Part shown: in pieces, positions 26,177 through 35,484 of the stretch
How positions within the stretch are numbered: the stretch's first letter is position 1
How the letters are laid out: every line of letters starts with the position of its first letter
Assembly: GCF_050632395.1 (NCBI RefSeq)
Contig: NZ_CP192600.1
Coordinates: forward strand, 2,418,001 to 2,482,000
DNA from: JAUYQR01 sp050632395
Lineage (GTDB): Bacteria > Pseudomonadota > Alphaproteobacteria > Rhodobacterales > Rhodobacteraceae
DNA length: 64,000 nt
Direction: 5' to 3'
Position numbers and translations under genes: made by a program
Notes under the pieces: model-generated
What the model saw: the letters and a program-made list of their open reading frames with translations, nothing else
Database searches by the model: none
Told to the model about the DNA's origin: nothing

Positions 26177-27727
26177 TCAGACCGCTTTCACCCGGTCGCG
26201 CAGCACCCTGCGCAATATCTTGCCCGACGCCGATTTCGGCACCGCATCAATGAACACCATACTGCGCGGCAGCTTGTAGGACACCAACTTTCCTGCCAGC
26301 GCGGACAAAATCTCGGCCTCGGTCACCTCAGAGCCGGGGCTGCGCACGATGAACGCCATCGGCACCTCGCCCGCCTCGTCATCCGGCACCCCGATCACCG
26401 CCGCATCCGCCACCCCCGGCACGCCCAGAAGCTGCGTCTCGACCTCGGCCGGGGCCACCTGAAATCCCTTGACCTTGATCAGTTCCTTCAGCCGGTCGCG
26501 GATGAACAGATAGCCTTCCTCATCCACCACACCCAGATCGCCGGTCTTCAGCCAGCCATCCTCGATCATCGCCGCCGTTGCGTCGGGGCGGTTGTGATAA
26601 CCGATCATCACCTGCGGCCCCTTGACCCAGACCTCGCCCTCCTCGCCCGGTGCGCAGTCCTGCCCGGAGATCGGGTCGACGATACGGGTGACGGTGTTCG
26701 GCGCAGTGATGCCGACCGACCCCGCGCGCGGCGTGTTGCGCGGCACTGCATGGGTCAAGGGGCTAAGTTCGGTCATCCCGTAGCCCTGGATCACGCTCGC
26801 CCCGATCCGCCGGCTCAGCGATTCGGACACATCCGCCCCCAAGGGTGCCGCCGCCGACAGCACCACCTGCAGCGACGACAGGTCGAACTGGTCGACCATC
26901 GGATGCTTGGCCAGCGCAATAGCCACCGGCGGCGCGATCAACAGCTTTTCCACACGGTGCGTCTGGATATGCCGAAGCAGCGCCTCAAGATCGAACCGAG
27001 GCATGGTGACCAGCGCCGCGCCATGGGCGACAAACGTGTTCATCAGCACATTCATTCCGTAAATATGGAAAAACGGCAGGAACGCGACCGAGGTTTCCCC
27101 CTCGCGCACATCCAGAAGCGCCAGCGCCTGATCTATGTTCACCACCATGTTGCGATGGCTCAGCATCACGCCCTTCGGCAAGCCAGTGGTGCCCGACGAA
27201 TAGGGCAGCACCTGCACATGCGCGTCCAGATCGACGGCAACCTGCGCCGCCAGCGGATCGCCCATCAGGTCTTCGACGCTTTCACGACCCTCAGCCCCGC
27301 CAATCACCACGATCTCGGCTACATCCGTGCCCTGCGCACCCGCCTCTGCCACCTGCAGGAAGGCGGGGATCGTGATCAGCATGGTCGCGCCCGAATCCCG
27401 TAACTGATGTGCTACCTCCGGCGCGGTGTAGGTCGGGTTGATCGTGGTCAGCGTCGCCCCGGCATAGGCCACCGCGTGAAACACCACCGCGTAATCGGGC
27501 ATGTTCGGCGCCATCAGCGCGATCACCGACCCCGGCCCGATGCCCCGCGCCGCAAGCCCGCCTGCCAGCCGCGCGATCCGCTCGCGCAACTCTGCCCCGG
27601 TAAAGGCCACCCCGCTTGGTCCGTCGATCAGCAGGGGCCGGTCGCTCCCCCGCGCCAGACCCTCAAAGAACCGTTCCGTCACGCTGATGTCGCGCAGCGC
27701 CACATCCTGAAGCGGGCTTTTGTGCAT
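26177..27727 (-). CDS. 4-coumarate-CoA ligase-like acyl-CoA synthetase
   Basis: This 516-residue enzyme of the ANL superfamily activates a carboxylic acid with ATP and CoA. The core motifs are PYSSGTTGLPKGVMLSHRN (AMP binding), QGYGMTE, GDLGVVDEEGYLFIRDR (hinge) and a C-terminal lysine region KLPRSMVFIDAVPKSASGKILRR. The order and spacing resemble 4-coumarate-CoA ligases, but substrate cannot be read from the sequence. The ATG at 27727 has GGGGGA upstream. It lies downstream of DUF1304 and M20 genes on the same strand. Confidence 0.87.
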   Translation of the reverse strand: MHKSPLQDVALRDISVTERFFEGLARGSDRPLLIDGPSGVAFTGAELRERIARLAGGLAARGIGPGSVIALMAPNMPDYAVVFHAVAYAGATLTTINPTYTAPEVAHQLRDSGATMLITIPAFLQVAEAGAQGTDVAEIVVIGGAEGRESVEDLMGDPLAAQVAVDLDAHVQVLPYSSGTTGLPKGVMLSHRNMVVNIDQALALLDVREGETSVAFLPFFHIYGMNVLMNTFVAHGAALVTMPRFDLEALLRHIQTHRVEKLLIAPPVAIALAKHPMVDQFDLSSLQVVLSAAAPLGADVSESLSRRIGASVIQGYGMTELSPLTHAVPRNTPRAGSVGITAPNTVTRIVDPISGQDCAPGEEGEVWVKGPQVMIGYHNRPDATAAMIEDGWLKTGDLGVVDEEGYLFIRDRLKELIKVKGFQVAPAEVETQLLGVPGVADAAVIGVPDDEAGEVPMAFIVRSPGSEVTEAEILSALAGKLVSYKLPRSMVFIDAVPKSASGKILRRVLRDRVKAV

Positions 27728-27787
27728 GGCTGATCCCCCCGTTTTGGCCAAGGCTAGCACGACCCACCGCGTCACCAAGGGATTTTC

Positions 27788-28147
27788 TCAAAACCCCGTC
27801 AGCACCGCCACCAGCGCCAGTGCCGCCGGCAAAGCCTGGACATAAAGGATGCGGCGCGAGGCGGTTTGCCCGCCATAAATCCCCGCCACCAGCACGCAGG
27901 TCAGAAAGAACACCGCCTCCTGCCACCCTTCGCCCGGCAGGCCAAGGATCAGAGCCCAGACCAGCCCCGCCGCAAGGAACCCGTTGTAAAGCCCTTGGTT
28001 GGCCGCCATCACCTTGGTGTTGGCCGCAAACACCTCAGATGTGCCGAACGCCCGCCGCGCGATCGGGCCTTCCCAAAGGAACATTTCCAGCACCAGAATC
28101 CAGACATGCAGCGCCGCAATCGCTGCCACCAGCCAGAACCCGATCAT
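27788..28147 (-). CDS. DUF1304 family small membrane protein
   Basis: This 119-residue protein has four hydrophobic segments. It matches DUF1304 in the N-terminal HVWILVLEMFLW, in VFAANTKVMAANQGLYNGFLAAGL, and in GIYGGQTASRRILYVQALPAALAL. Function is unknown. Its ATG overlaps the stop of the upstream M20 amidohydrolase gene (ATGA), so the two are co-translated. Confidence 0.88.
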   Translation of the reverse strand: MIGFWLVAAIAALHVWILVLEMFLWEGPIARRAFGTSEVFAANTKVMAANQGLYNGFLAAGLVWALILGLPGEGWQEAVFFLTCVLVAGIYGGQTASRRILYVQALPAALALVAVLTGF

Positions 28148-29310
28148 GCAGCGGGCATCCGCGCCTCGGCCATCCCGGCATACCAGCTTGATCCGAAGGG
28201 AATCGCGCTATCATCAAAGTTGTAGGCCGGATGATGCACCATCGCCGTGTCGCCATTGCCAAGGAAGATATAGGCGCCGGGCCGTTCGTTCAGCATGTAA
28301 CTGAAATCCTCGGCCCCCATCAGGGGCGGAGTGTCGGTATCGACCACACCCGACACGGCCTTCGCCACCTCAGCCGCGTAGCCCGTATTTTCCGCCGCGT
28401 TCACCGTCACAGGATAGCCGCGCGCATAATTCACCTCGGCCCGCGCCCCCAGCGCCAGCGCGGTGCCTTCGACGATCTGGGCGATGCGGGCCTCGACGAA
28501 ATCCTGCACCTTGGCGTCCATCGTGCGCACCGTTCCCTTCAGCTTCACCACCTGCGGGATCACGTTGTGCGCCGTGGAATCCGTCTGCACCGTGCAGACC
28601 GACACCACCACCTGCTTCAGCGGGTCTACGTTCCGGCTGGCGATGGTCTGCAACGCCACGATGATATGCGCGGCCACCACCGTCGTATCCACGCAGTCAT
28701 GCGGTTTCGCGGCGTGGCCGCCCTTCCCGGTCACCGTGATGTCGAACTGGTCCGCCGCCGCCATCATTGCCCCGGGCCGGATCGCGAAATGCCCGACCGG
28801 AATCCCCGGCATGTTGTGCATCCCGTAAACTTCCTGAATGCCCCAGCGGGTGATCATGCCATCGGCCACCATCTCGCGCCCGCCGCCGCCGCCTTCCTCA
28901 GCGGGTTGGAAGATCAGCACCACCTTGCCGTCGAAGTTCCGCGTCTCCGCCAGATACTTCGCCGCGCCCAGAAGCATCGCGGTATGCCCGTCGTGCCCGC
29001 ACGCATGCATCTTGCCGTGAGTCTTCGAGGCATAGGGCACCCCCGTCTGCTCGATGATCGGCAACGCGTCCATGTCCGCGCGCAGCCCGATGACCTTGCC
29101 CGCTGTATCCGTCTTGCCGTTGATCACACCCACCACGCCCGTGCGGCCGATCCCTTCGACCACCTCGTCACACCCGAAAGATCGCAATAATTCCGCCACC
29201 TTGCCAGCCGTTCTTTGCACGTCGAACAAAAGTTCCGGATGCTCGTGGAAATCCCGGCGCCAGGCGGTGATCTCGGGCAGAAGTTCGGCAAATCGGTTCT
29301 TCGGTGGCAT
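28144..29310 (-). CDS. M20 family amidohydrolase (hippurate hydrolase-like)
   Basis: This 388-residue metallo-amidohydrolase of the M20D group hydrolyses N-acyl amino acids or similar amides. Motifs are WRRDFHEHPELLFDV, the metal site MHACGHDGHTAMLLG, FQPAEEGGGGG and the C-terminal GAEDFSYML. The substrate is unknown; the family covers N-acetyl-diaminopimelate, hippurate and indole-acetyl amino acids. It is the second M20 enzyme in this minus-strand run, the other being ArgE-like (31997-33154). Overlap with DUF1304 suggests a shared transcript. Confidence 0.92.
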   Translation of the reverse strand: MPPKNRFAELLPEITAWRRDFHEHPELLFDVQRTAGKVAELLRSFGCDEVVEGIGRTGVVGVINGKTDTAGKVIGLRADMDALPIIEQTGVPYASKTHGKMHACGHDGHTAMLLGAAKYLAETRNFDGKVVLIFQPAEEGGGGGREMVADGMITRWGIQEVYGMHNMPGIPVGHFAIRPGAMMAAADQFDITVTGKGGHAAKPHDCVDTTVVAAHIIVALQTIASRNVDPLKQVVVSVCTVQTDSTAHNVIPQVVKLKGTVRTMDAKVQDFVEARIAQIVEGTALALGARAEVNYARGYPVTVNAAENTGYAAEVAKAVSGVVDTDTPPLMGAEDFSYMLNERPGAYIFLGNGDTAMVHHPAYNFDDSAIPFGSSWYAGMAEARMPAA

Positions 29311-29363
29311 GGCTGGTCTCCTTTGCAGCCAAGCCTGATACGAATGTCAGGGCTTCGCAAGCC

Positions 29364-30614
29364 CTAGCCGAACCGCCGCCGCGCCTCCAGCGCAAGCCCG
29401 GTCCCGACCGACCCAAGCATGTCCCCCGTGGCAATCTCTGCCCCCGGCAGCGCCGCCTGCACCGTCGCCCGCAAGATCGGCAACTGGCTTGACCCGCCCG
29501 TCAGGAACGCCGTGCCGATCGCCTCCGCCCCGACACCAGCATCCGAAAGAACCCGCGCCAACAGTGCCCCGATCCGCGCAATCGGCGCCTCTACCGCCGC
29601 CTCGAACCCCTCGCGCCGCAGCATCGGGTTTGGCCCGCCGGTCAAGTCTGCCATCTGCAACCGCGCGGCCTCGGCGTCCGACAGGGCGATCTTCGCCGCT
29701 TCCACACGCATCGCCAGTGCGTGACCATGCCGCCCGTCCACCACCCGCATCATCCGGTCCACCAGTTCCGGCCGCTCCGCCACCAGCCGCAGCGCCTTCA
29801 AATCACTGGCCGTCCGCGCCGTGTAAAGCGCGTTGATCCGGTGCCACGTCGCAAGATCCAGAAAATAATGTCGCGGCATCGTCCCGCCACCCTTGGTCGG
29901 TGCCAGATACCCCAGATGCGGCATTGCCTCGGCAAGGCTGAGAAGCCGGTCGAAATCCGTGCCGCCCGCCCGGATACCGTCATTCGCAAGGATGTCACCG
30001 CTCCGGTCCGGCAACCCCGCCCGCCCCGGCCCAACCCGCACCACCGACACGTCCGAGGTGCCGCCGCCAATGTCGACGATCAGCACCAACTCCTCGCGCG
30101 CTGCAGTCTGCTCGTAATGCAAGGCCGCCGCGATCGGCTCATACTGAAACGCCACCTCGCGCCAACCGCACTCCCGCGCAATCTCTGCCAGCACCGCCTC
30201 TGCCGCCGCATCCGCCGCCGCATCATCGTCCACAAAATGCACCGGGCGGCCAAGCACCACCGAGGCCAACTCCGGCACCGCCGCCACCTGTGCCGCGCGC
30301 AGATGCCCGATGAATCGCCCCAACACCTCGCGGAACGACACCGCCCTGCCCCCGACCGCCGTCTTGTCGTGAATGAGCCCCGACCCAAGCGTGGACTTCA
30401 GCCCGCGCATCAGCCGCCCCTCGTCGCCCTCCAGATAGGCCGCAACCGCCGCCCGCCCGAACAGGGGCGGCGCGCCCTCGGTCTGCCAGAACACCGCCGA
30501 GGGCAGCGTGACCGACCCTTCTTCCAACGCCAACAGCCGCGCGCCGCCGGCGTCCGCCAGCCCGACCGTCGAATTCGAAGTGCCAAAGTCGATACCGCAG
30601 GCAACACTGGTCAT
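29364..30614 (-). CDS. Hsp70-family ATPase (YegD-like)
   Basis: This 416-residue protein has the actin/Hsp70 nucleotide-binding fold: phosphate 1 motif CGIDFGTSNSTVGLAD, phosphate 2 motif LIVDIGGGTSDVSVVRV and adenosine motif FLTGGSSQLPILRA. It lacks the long substrate-binding domain of DnaK, and its length fits the YegD-like group. Such proteins are poorly characterised. It lies between the FAD oxidoreductase and the M20 amidohydrolase genes, about 54 bases from each. Confidence 0.88.
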   Translation of the reverse strand: MTSVACGIDFGTSNSTVGLADAGGARLLALEEGSVTLPSAVFWQTEGAPPLFGRAAVAAYLEGDEGRLMRGLKSTLGSGLIHDKTAVGGRAVSFREVLGRFIGHLRAAQVAAVPELASVVLGRPVHFVDDDAAADAAAEAVLAEIARECGWREVAFQYEPIAAALHYEQTAAREELVLIVDIGGGTSDVSVVRVGPGRAGLPDRSGDILANDGIRAGGTDFDRLLSLAEAMPHLGYLAPTKGGGTMPRHYFLDLATWHRINALYTARTASDLKALRLVAERPELVDRMMRVVDGRHGHALAMRVEAAKIALSDAEAARLQMADLTGGPNPMLRREGFEAAVEAPIARIGALLARVLSDAGVGAEAIGTAFLTGGSSQLPILRATVQAALPGAEIATGDMLGSVGTGLALEARRRFG

Positions 30615-30668
30615 GGGACGCTCCGCAAAAGGGCGGCACGGGTAGCCTGCCAGACGCGCGAAGTAAAG

Positions 30669-32000
30669 CTACAGGCTGGGCCCCGGCGCGATGCGGCTGC
30701 CATCGCTGAACCGCGACAGCCGGAACCGCGACAGGTCATGCCCCACCGCCCGCCCCAGCACCAGATCGGCGATCACCCGCCCCATGCCCGGCCCGATGCC
30801 AAAGCCATGCCCGCTCATCCCCGTTGCAATCGTAAGCCCGGCAATCGGCCCGTGGTCGACCACCGGCACCACGTCGGGCATCGTGTCGATCATCCCCGCC
30901 CAGGCCAGCCGCAACTTCGGCCTCCCCAACGCCGGAAACGCCGCCGCAAACGCATCCTGAACCCGGCCCAGCGTCGCCATGTTGGGCTTGGGGTTCAGCA
31001 CGCGCACCCGCTCGAACGGGCTTTCCCCGTCCCACCGTCGCGGCGTGCCCCACCCATCAGGATACCCTGCCGGAGCGGCAGTGCGAAAATGGGTCGAGCG
31101 GAAATCCTTTTTCAGCACAGGCAGATACGCCCCGAAGCTCGCGAACGCATCACGGCCCACAAAGAAGTCGTGCTCCGCCCCCGGTGCTATGGAATAGCCA
31201 CCATCCGCGCGCCGACGAAACGCAAAGTGGTTGTCACACGCCCCGCCCGCAAACACCTCCGCCATTGGCTCCGTCGACGCAACCGAGGCCAGCACCGAAA
31301 GCTGCGGTATACGCACCCCATGCGCGCCCAAAAACAACCGCGACCACGCCCCTGCCGCCACCACCACCCGGTCGCAGGAAATCCGCCCTCGTTCCGTCAC
31401 CACCCCGGCCACGCGCCCCGCCGCCACATCCAGCGACCGCACCGCGCACCCCTCCACCACGGTCACGCCACGCGCCGCCGCAGCCTCGGCCAGCATCGGC
31501 ACCGCCACCCAAGGCTCCGCCCGCCCGTCCGATGGCGTGAAAATCGCCCCCGGCCAGTCGGCCACCCCGCCGACCATCGCCTGCACCTCGCCGCGCCCCA
31601 GCATCCGCGTGTCCAACTGGTGCGCGCGGGCATGCACCAACCAGTCCTCGAACCCCGCCAGATCCTTCTTCCCGTTCGCCAGATACATCACCCCGGTCTG
31701 ACGAAACCCAAGGCCATCGCCCAATTCCGCCGCCAGAGATTTCCAGATCGACAGGCTTTCCACCATGATCGGCAATTCCGCCGGATCGCGCCCCTGCTGC
31801 CGGATCCAGCCCCAGTTCCGGCTGGACTGTTCCCCCGCAATCCGACCCTTTTCGCAGATCACTACCCGCTGCCCCCGCGCGGCCAGAAACCACGCCGTCA
31901 TCACCCCGGTGACGCCGCCGCCGATCACCACCACGTCGCAGGCATCAGGCAATGGCCCGTGAAACCGGACCGCAGTCGCCTCGGATATCGGAAAACTCAC
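30669..32000 (-). CDS. DAO-type FAD-dependent oxidoreductase
   Basis: This 443-residue flavoprotein of the D-amino-acid oxidase/glycine oxidase type has the Rossmann motif VVVIGGGVTGVMTAWFLAARG (about 23-43) and VVVAAGAWSRLFLG in the FAD domain. The segment GEQSSRNWGWIRQQGRD is typical of amine-oxidising members. It likely oxidises an amino acid or amine. The start ATG overlaps the stop of the ArgE-like gene (ATGA), tying oxidation to deacylation. Nearby peptide transporter genes fit the use of amino compounds; the exact substrate is unknown. Confidence 0.88.
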   Translation of the reverse strand: MSFPISEATAVRFHGPLPDACDVVVIGGGVTGVMTAWFLAARGQRVVICEKGRIAGEQSSRNWGWIRQQGRDPAELPIMVESLSIWKSLAAELGDGLGFRQTGVMYLANGKKDLAGFEDWLVHARAHQLDTRMLGRGEVQAMVGGVADWPGAIFTPSDGRAEPWVAVPMLAEAAAARGVTVVEGCAVRSLDVAAGRVAGVVTERGRISCDRVVVAAGAWSRLFLGAHGVRIPQLSVLASVASTEPMAEVFAGGACDNHFAFRRRADGGYSIAPGAEHDFFVGRDAFASFGAYLPVLKKDFRSTHFRTAAPAGYPDGWGTPRRWDGESPFERVRVLNPKPNMATLGRVQDAFAAAFPALGRPKLRLAWAGMIDTMPDVVPVVDHGPIAGLTIATGMSGHGFGIGPGMGRVIADLVLGRAVGHDLSRFRLSRFSDGSRIAPGPSL

Positions 32001-33154
32001 CCCAGATGCTCCACCAGCCGCTGCATGAACGCATGCCCCGCCTGAAACTCGCTCACCTCGATGAATTCGTCCACCTGATGCGCCTGTGCGATGTCGCCCG
32101 GCCCGCAGACCACCGCCGAATACCCCGCCTCCTGAAACTGCCCCGCCTCGGTGCCATAGCTGACCACACCCGTCGCGTTGTTACCCGTCAACCGCCGCAC
32201 CAAGGCCTCCGCCGCACCGTCAACTTCGGGCCGCAAAGCAGGCACACCAAAGAACTTTTCCAGGTGAACCCCCGCCTCCGGCCGCTTCGCCTTCAAGCTC
32301 GCATCAAGCCGCGCCGCCTCGGTCTCGACCGCCGCAATTCGCGCCGCCTCGTCATCATCCGGCACCACCCGCATCTCGATCGCAAACCGGCAATCGCCCG
32401 CCGTGATGTTATGCGCCGTGCCGCCCTCGATCATTCCCACATGCATCGTGGTGAACGGAGGGTCGAACATCGCCGCCACCGCCGAGGGTTGCGGCGCCTG
32501 AATCGCCGCGTTCTGGTCGTTCACCCACTGGATCAGCCGCGCGCCCTCCATGATCGCCGACACGCCATAGGACAGCAGCGACGAATGTACCTCGAACCCC
32601 TTCACATGCACATGAAACCCGGTGCCGCCCTTGTGTCCCGTGATCAGCGCCATGCGGCTCGGCTCGCCCACCACCACCGCCTCGCCCTTCGGCACCACGC
32701 CCTGCATCGCCGCAATCATCGGCGGCGCGCCGGTGCAGCCCACCTCTTCGTCGTAAGACAGCGCCAGCTGCAGCGGCCGCTTCACGCCCTTGCTGTGCGC
32801 CTCGACCAGCGCCCAGACCGCCAGCGCATCGAACCCCTTCATGTCGCAGGTGCCGCGCCCGTAAAGCCTCCCGTCCCGCTCCGTCACCGTCCACGGGTCC
32901 GATGTCCAGTCCTGCCCATCCACCGGCACCACGTCGGAATGGCCCGACAGCACCACCGCGCCCTCGACCCACGGCCCGACATGCGCGAACAGCGCCGCCT
33001 TCGTGCGGTCCTCGTTCCACGACCGGTGCGCCGCGATTCCATGGCTGGCCAGATAGCCCTCCAGCCAGTCCACAAGGTCAAGGTTGGACACACGGCTCAC
33101 GGTCGGGAAACTTACCAGCTTGTCCAATAACTGACGTGGCGTCAGGGTGTTCAT
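31997..33154 (-). CDS. argE: Acetylornithine deacetylase-like M20 peptidase
   Basis: This 385-residue zinc hydrolase is ArgE-like. Metal and catalytic residues are H72 (SGHSDVVP), D104 (GTCDMKGFD) and the DEEVG pair near 136-137. ArgE removes the acetyl group from N-acetylornithine. Rhodobacterales usually recycle acetyl groups with ArgJ, so here it may serve a catabolic N-acyl amino acid role; this is inference. ATG 33154 is chosen; an in-frame GTG at 33163 close to GGAAAGG is an alternative. It is the first gene of the minus-strand run and divergent from the ABC transporter. Confidence 0.85.
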   Translation of the reverse strand: MNTLTPRQLLDKLVSFPTVSRVSNLDLVDWLEGYLASHGIAAHRSWNEDRTKAALFAHVGPWVEGAVVLSGHSDVVPVDGQDWTSDPWTVTERDGRLYGRGTCDMKGFDALAVWALVEAHSKGVKRPLQLALSYDEEVGCTGAPPMIAAMQGVVPKGEAVVVGEPSRMALITGHKGGTGFHVHVKGFEVHSSLLSYGVSAIMEGARLIQWVNDQNAAIQAPQPSAVAAMFDPPFTTMHVGMIEGGTAHNITAGDCRFAIEMRVVPDDDEAARIAAVETEAARLDASLKAKRPEAGVHLEKFFGVPALRPEVDGAAEALVRRLTGNNATGVVSYGTEAGQFQEAGYSAVVCGPGDIAQAHQVDEFIEVSEFQAGHAFMQRLVEHLG

Positions 33155-33342
33155 TTGCAGCACGGCCTTTCCAACTAGATGTTGTGGCCAGCCTCTTCCC
33201 GCAGCAAGGCCAAGTCAATATCTGGCAAATTGACCGGCCAACCTTGCAGATTGCCGACGATCTGCGATGGAATGCAGCAGCGAAACGGGATTGATAGGTG
33301 ATGAAAAATCGGGAACAGTTGGCGGGCACAGGGGGGTGTTAT

Positions 33343-33371
33343 TTGACGCTTTTCCTGAAATGCCAAATAAA
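33343..33371 (+). promoter_or_regulatory. Predicted promoter of the peptide ABC transporter operon
   Basis: TTGACG (33343-33348) and AATAAA (33366-33371) are separated by 17 bases, in the 250-base divergent space between argE and the transporter genes. The first start codon is 33 bases further on, behind a GGGGAG ribosome site. The rest of the intergenic space (33155-33342) shows no gene or clear repeat. Confidence 0.5.
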
Positions 33372-33404
33372 ACAATAACTAAGAAGCGACACGGGGAGTG
33401 TTGA

Positions 33405-34436
33405 ATGCCCGATCGGGCCGTGCCCGTCCTTGAAGTCAAGGGCCTCAAGACCGTTTTCCGCACCCGTGGCGGCGAGATTCACGCGGTCAACGATGTCAGT
33501 TTTCACCTCGACAAGGGTGAATTGCTGGGCGTCGTCGGTGAAAGCGGCTCTGGCAAATCCGTCACCATGATGTCGCTGATCGGCCTCTTGCCCTCGCCCC
33601 CCGCCGATGTGCGCGGCGGCACAGTCATGCTGAACGGTCGCGACCTTTTGAAGATCAGCCCGGAAGAACTGCGTTCCGTCCGCGGCGCCAAGGTCGGCTT
33701 CGTGTTCCAGGACCCGATGACCTCGCTGAATCCGGTGTTCACCCTCGGCAACCAGATCATGGAACCGCTGATCAAGCACATGAAGATGTCGAAAAAGCAG
33801 GCCGAGGCCCGCGCTATCGAGCTTCTGGAACTGGTCGGCATCCCGGATGCGAAGAACCGCCTGTCCGCCTACCCGCACCAGTTTTCCGGCGGGATGCGCC
33901 AGCGCGTGATGATCGCCATCGCGTTGGCCTGCGACCCAGACGTGCTCATAGCTGATGAACCCACCACCGCGCTTGACGTGACGATCCAGGCCCAGATCCT
34001 CGAACTGGTCAAGGAACTGCGCCAGAAGCTTGGCATGGCGATCATCTGGATTACCCATGACCTTGGCGTGATCGCCGGCATCGCGGACCGCGTAATGGTG
34101 ATGTATGGCGGGCAGGTCGTCGAACAGGCCCCGGTGCGCGAATTGTTCTCCAACCCGCAGCACCCCTACACCCGCGCGCTTCTGAAAACGATCCCAGCAA
34201 TCTCGGGCCCGCGTGAGGCGCGCCTCAAGGTGATCGAGGGTCAGCCCCCGATCATGACCGCCGCGCCCACCGCCTGCCCGTTCCGCGCCCGCTGCGAACA
34301 TCGCTTCGAAACCTGCGACCGGGTGAACCCGCCGCGCCGCGCCATCGACGGGCTGGCTTTGGGCCAGGGCCACGACGTCGCCTGCCACTGGGCAGCGCCC
34401 GCCCCCGCCGTGCAGTCCGAGGTGGCCCATGCTTGA
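33405..34436 (+). CDS. Dipeptide/oligopeptide ABC transporter ATPase (DppD-like)
   Basis: This 343-residue cytoplasmic ATPase energises the importer. Walker A is GESGSGKS (about 44-51), the signature FSGGMRQRVMIA and Walker B LIADEPTTALD. The C-terminal oligopeptide domain has the four-cysteine pattern CPFRARC...C...C typical of DppD/OppD; such cysteines bind an iron-sulfur cluster in at least one Dpp transporter, as far as I recall. It overlaps the next ATPase gene by eight bases. First gene of a five-gene operon. Confidence 0.93.
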   Translation: MPDRAVPVLEVKGLKTVFRTRGGEIHAVNDVSFHLDKGELLGVVGESGSGKSVTMMSLIGLLPSPPADVRGGTVMLNGRDLLKISPEELRSVRGAKVGFVFQDPMTSLNPVFTLGNQIMEPLIKHMKMSKKQAEARAIELLELVGIPDAKNRLSAYPHQFSGGMRQRVMIAIALACDPDVLIADEPTTALDVTIQAQILELVKELRQKLGMAIIWITHDLGVIAGIADRVMVMYGGQVVEQAPVRELFSNPQHPYTRALLKTIPAISGPREARLKVIEGQPPIMTAAPTACPFRARCEHRFETCDRVNPPRRAIDGLALGQGHDVACHWAAPAPAVQSEVAHA

Positions 34437-35484
34437 CGCAGCACCCAAACCGCTGGTTCAGGTCACCGACCTGAAAATGCACTTTCCGATCTACTCGGGC
34501 ATCTTCCGCCGTCACACCGGCGACGTGAAGGCCGTCGACGGTATCAGCTTCGATATCCTGCCCGGCGAGACCCTCGGTCTTGTCGGCGAAAGCGGCTGTG
34601 GCAAATCCACCGTCGGCCGTGCGCTGCTGCGGCTTTACGAAGTCACCGCCGGCAAGGTGGTGATCGACGGCGAAGATGTGGCAAGCCTTCCACCCGAGGC
34701 GCTGCGAAAAAAACGCCCGACCATGCAGATGGTGTTTCAGGATCCGCAAGCCAGCCTCAACCCCCGCATGACGCTGGCCCGCATCATCTCCGAACCGCTC
34801 GACGAACACACCGACTGGACCGAAGCAAGAAAACTGGAACGCGTCTACGAACTGATGGATGCCGTCGGCCTCAACCGCCGCTTCGCCAACCGCTTCCCGC
34901 ACGAGTTTTCCGGCGGCCAGCGTCAGCGCATCGGCATCGCCCGCGCGCTGGCCCTGAACCCCAAGTTCATCGTCTGCGACGAACCCATCGCCGCCCTCGA
35001 CGTATCCATTCAGGCGCAGGTGGTGAACCTGCTGGAAGACCTGCAGGAACGCTTCGGCCTGACCTACCTCTTCATCAGCCACGACCTGTCGATGGTCCGC
35101 CACATCGCAGACCGGGTCGCCGTGATGTATCTGGGCAAGATCGCAGAACTCAGCCCCCGCGACGCGCTCTATTCCCGCCCGCTGCACCCTTATGCCGAGG
35201 CGCTCCTCTCGGCGGTCAACGAACCCGATCCGGTGCGCGCCGCCACCCGCAAGCGCATCATCCTCAAGGGCGACGTGCCCTCGCCGGCAAACCCGCCGCT
35301 GGGCTGCAATTTCTGTACCCGCTGCCCCAAGGTCTTCGACCGCTGCCGCGTGGAAGACCCAGCATTGCGTCAGGTGGAACCGGGCCGGTTCGTCGCCTGC
35401 CACCTTTTCGATCAACAAGCCGCCGCCGGCCGAACCGGCGCACCCGAGGTCAACGAGCGTAACCAACAAGGAGAACTGCAATGA
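34429..35484 (+). CDS. Dipeptide/oligopeptide ABC transporter ATPase (DppF-like)
   Basis: This 351-residue second ATPase of the importer has Walker A GESGCGKS, the signature FSGGQRQRIGIARAL, Walker B FIVCDEPIAALD and a C-terminal cysteine-bearing domain (GCNFCTRCPKVFDRC). It pairs with the DppD-like protein. The start overlaps the upstream gene; the stop overlaps the binding-protein start (ATGA), so the three are translationally coupled. Confidence 0.93.
   Translation: MLDAAPKPLVQVTDLKMHFPIYSGIFRRHTGDVKAVDGISFDILPGETLGLVGESGCGKSTVGRALLRLYEVTAGKVVIDGEDVASLPPEALRKKRPTMQMVFQDPQASLNPRMTLARIISEPLDEHTDWTEARKLERVYELMDAVGLNRRFANRFPHEFSGGQRQRIGIARALALNPKFIVCDEPIAALDVSIQAQVVNLLEDLQERFGLTYLFISHDLSMVRHIADRVAVMYLGKIAELSPRDALYSRPLHPYAEALLSAVNEPDPVRAATRKRIILKGDVPSPANPPLGCNFCTRCPKVFDRCRVEDPALRQVEPGRFVACHLFDQQAAAGRTGAPEVNERNQQGELQ

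Noticed and set aside
29721..32045. A 774-codon plus-strand open frame opposite the Hsp70-like and FAD oxidoreductase genes
   Set aside because: Its translation is dominated by His, Arg and Pro and crosses two well-supported minus-strand genes; it is a GC-rich mirror frame.
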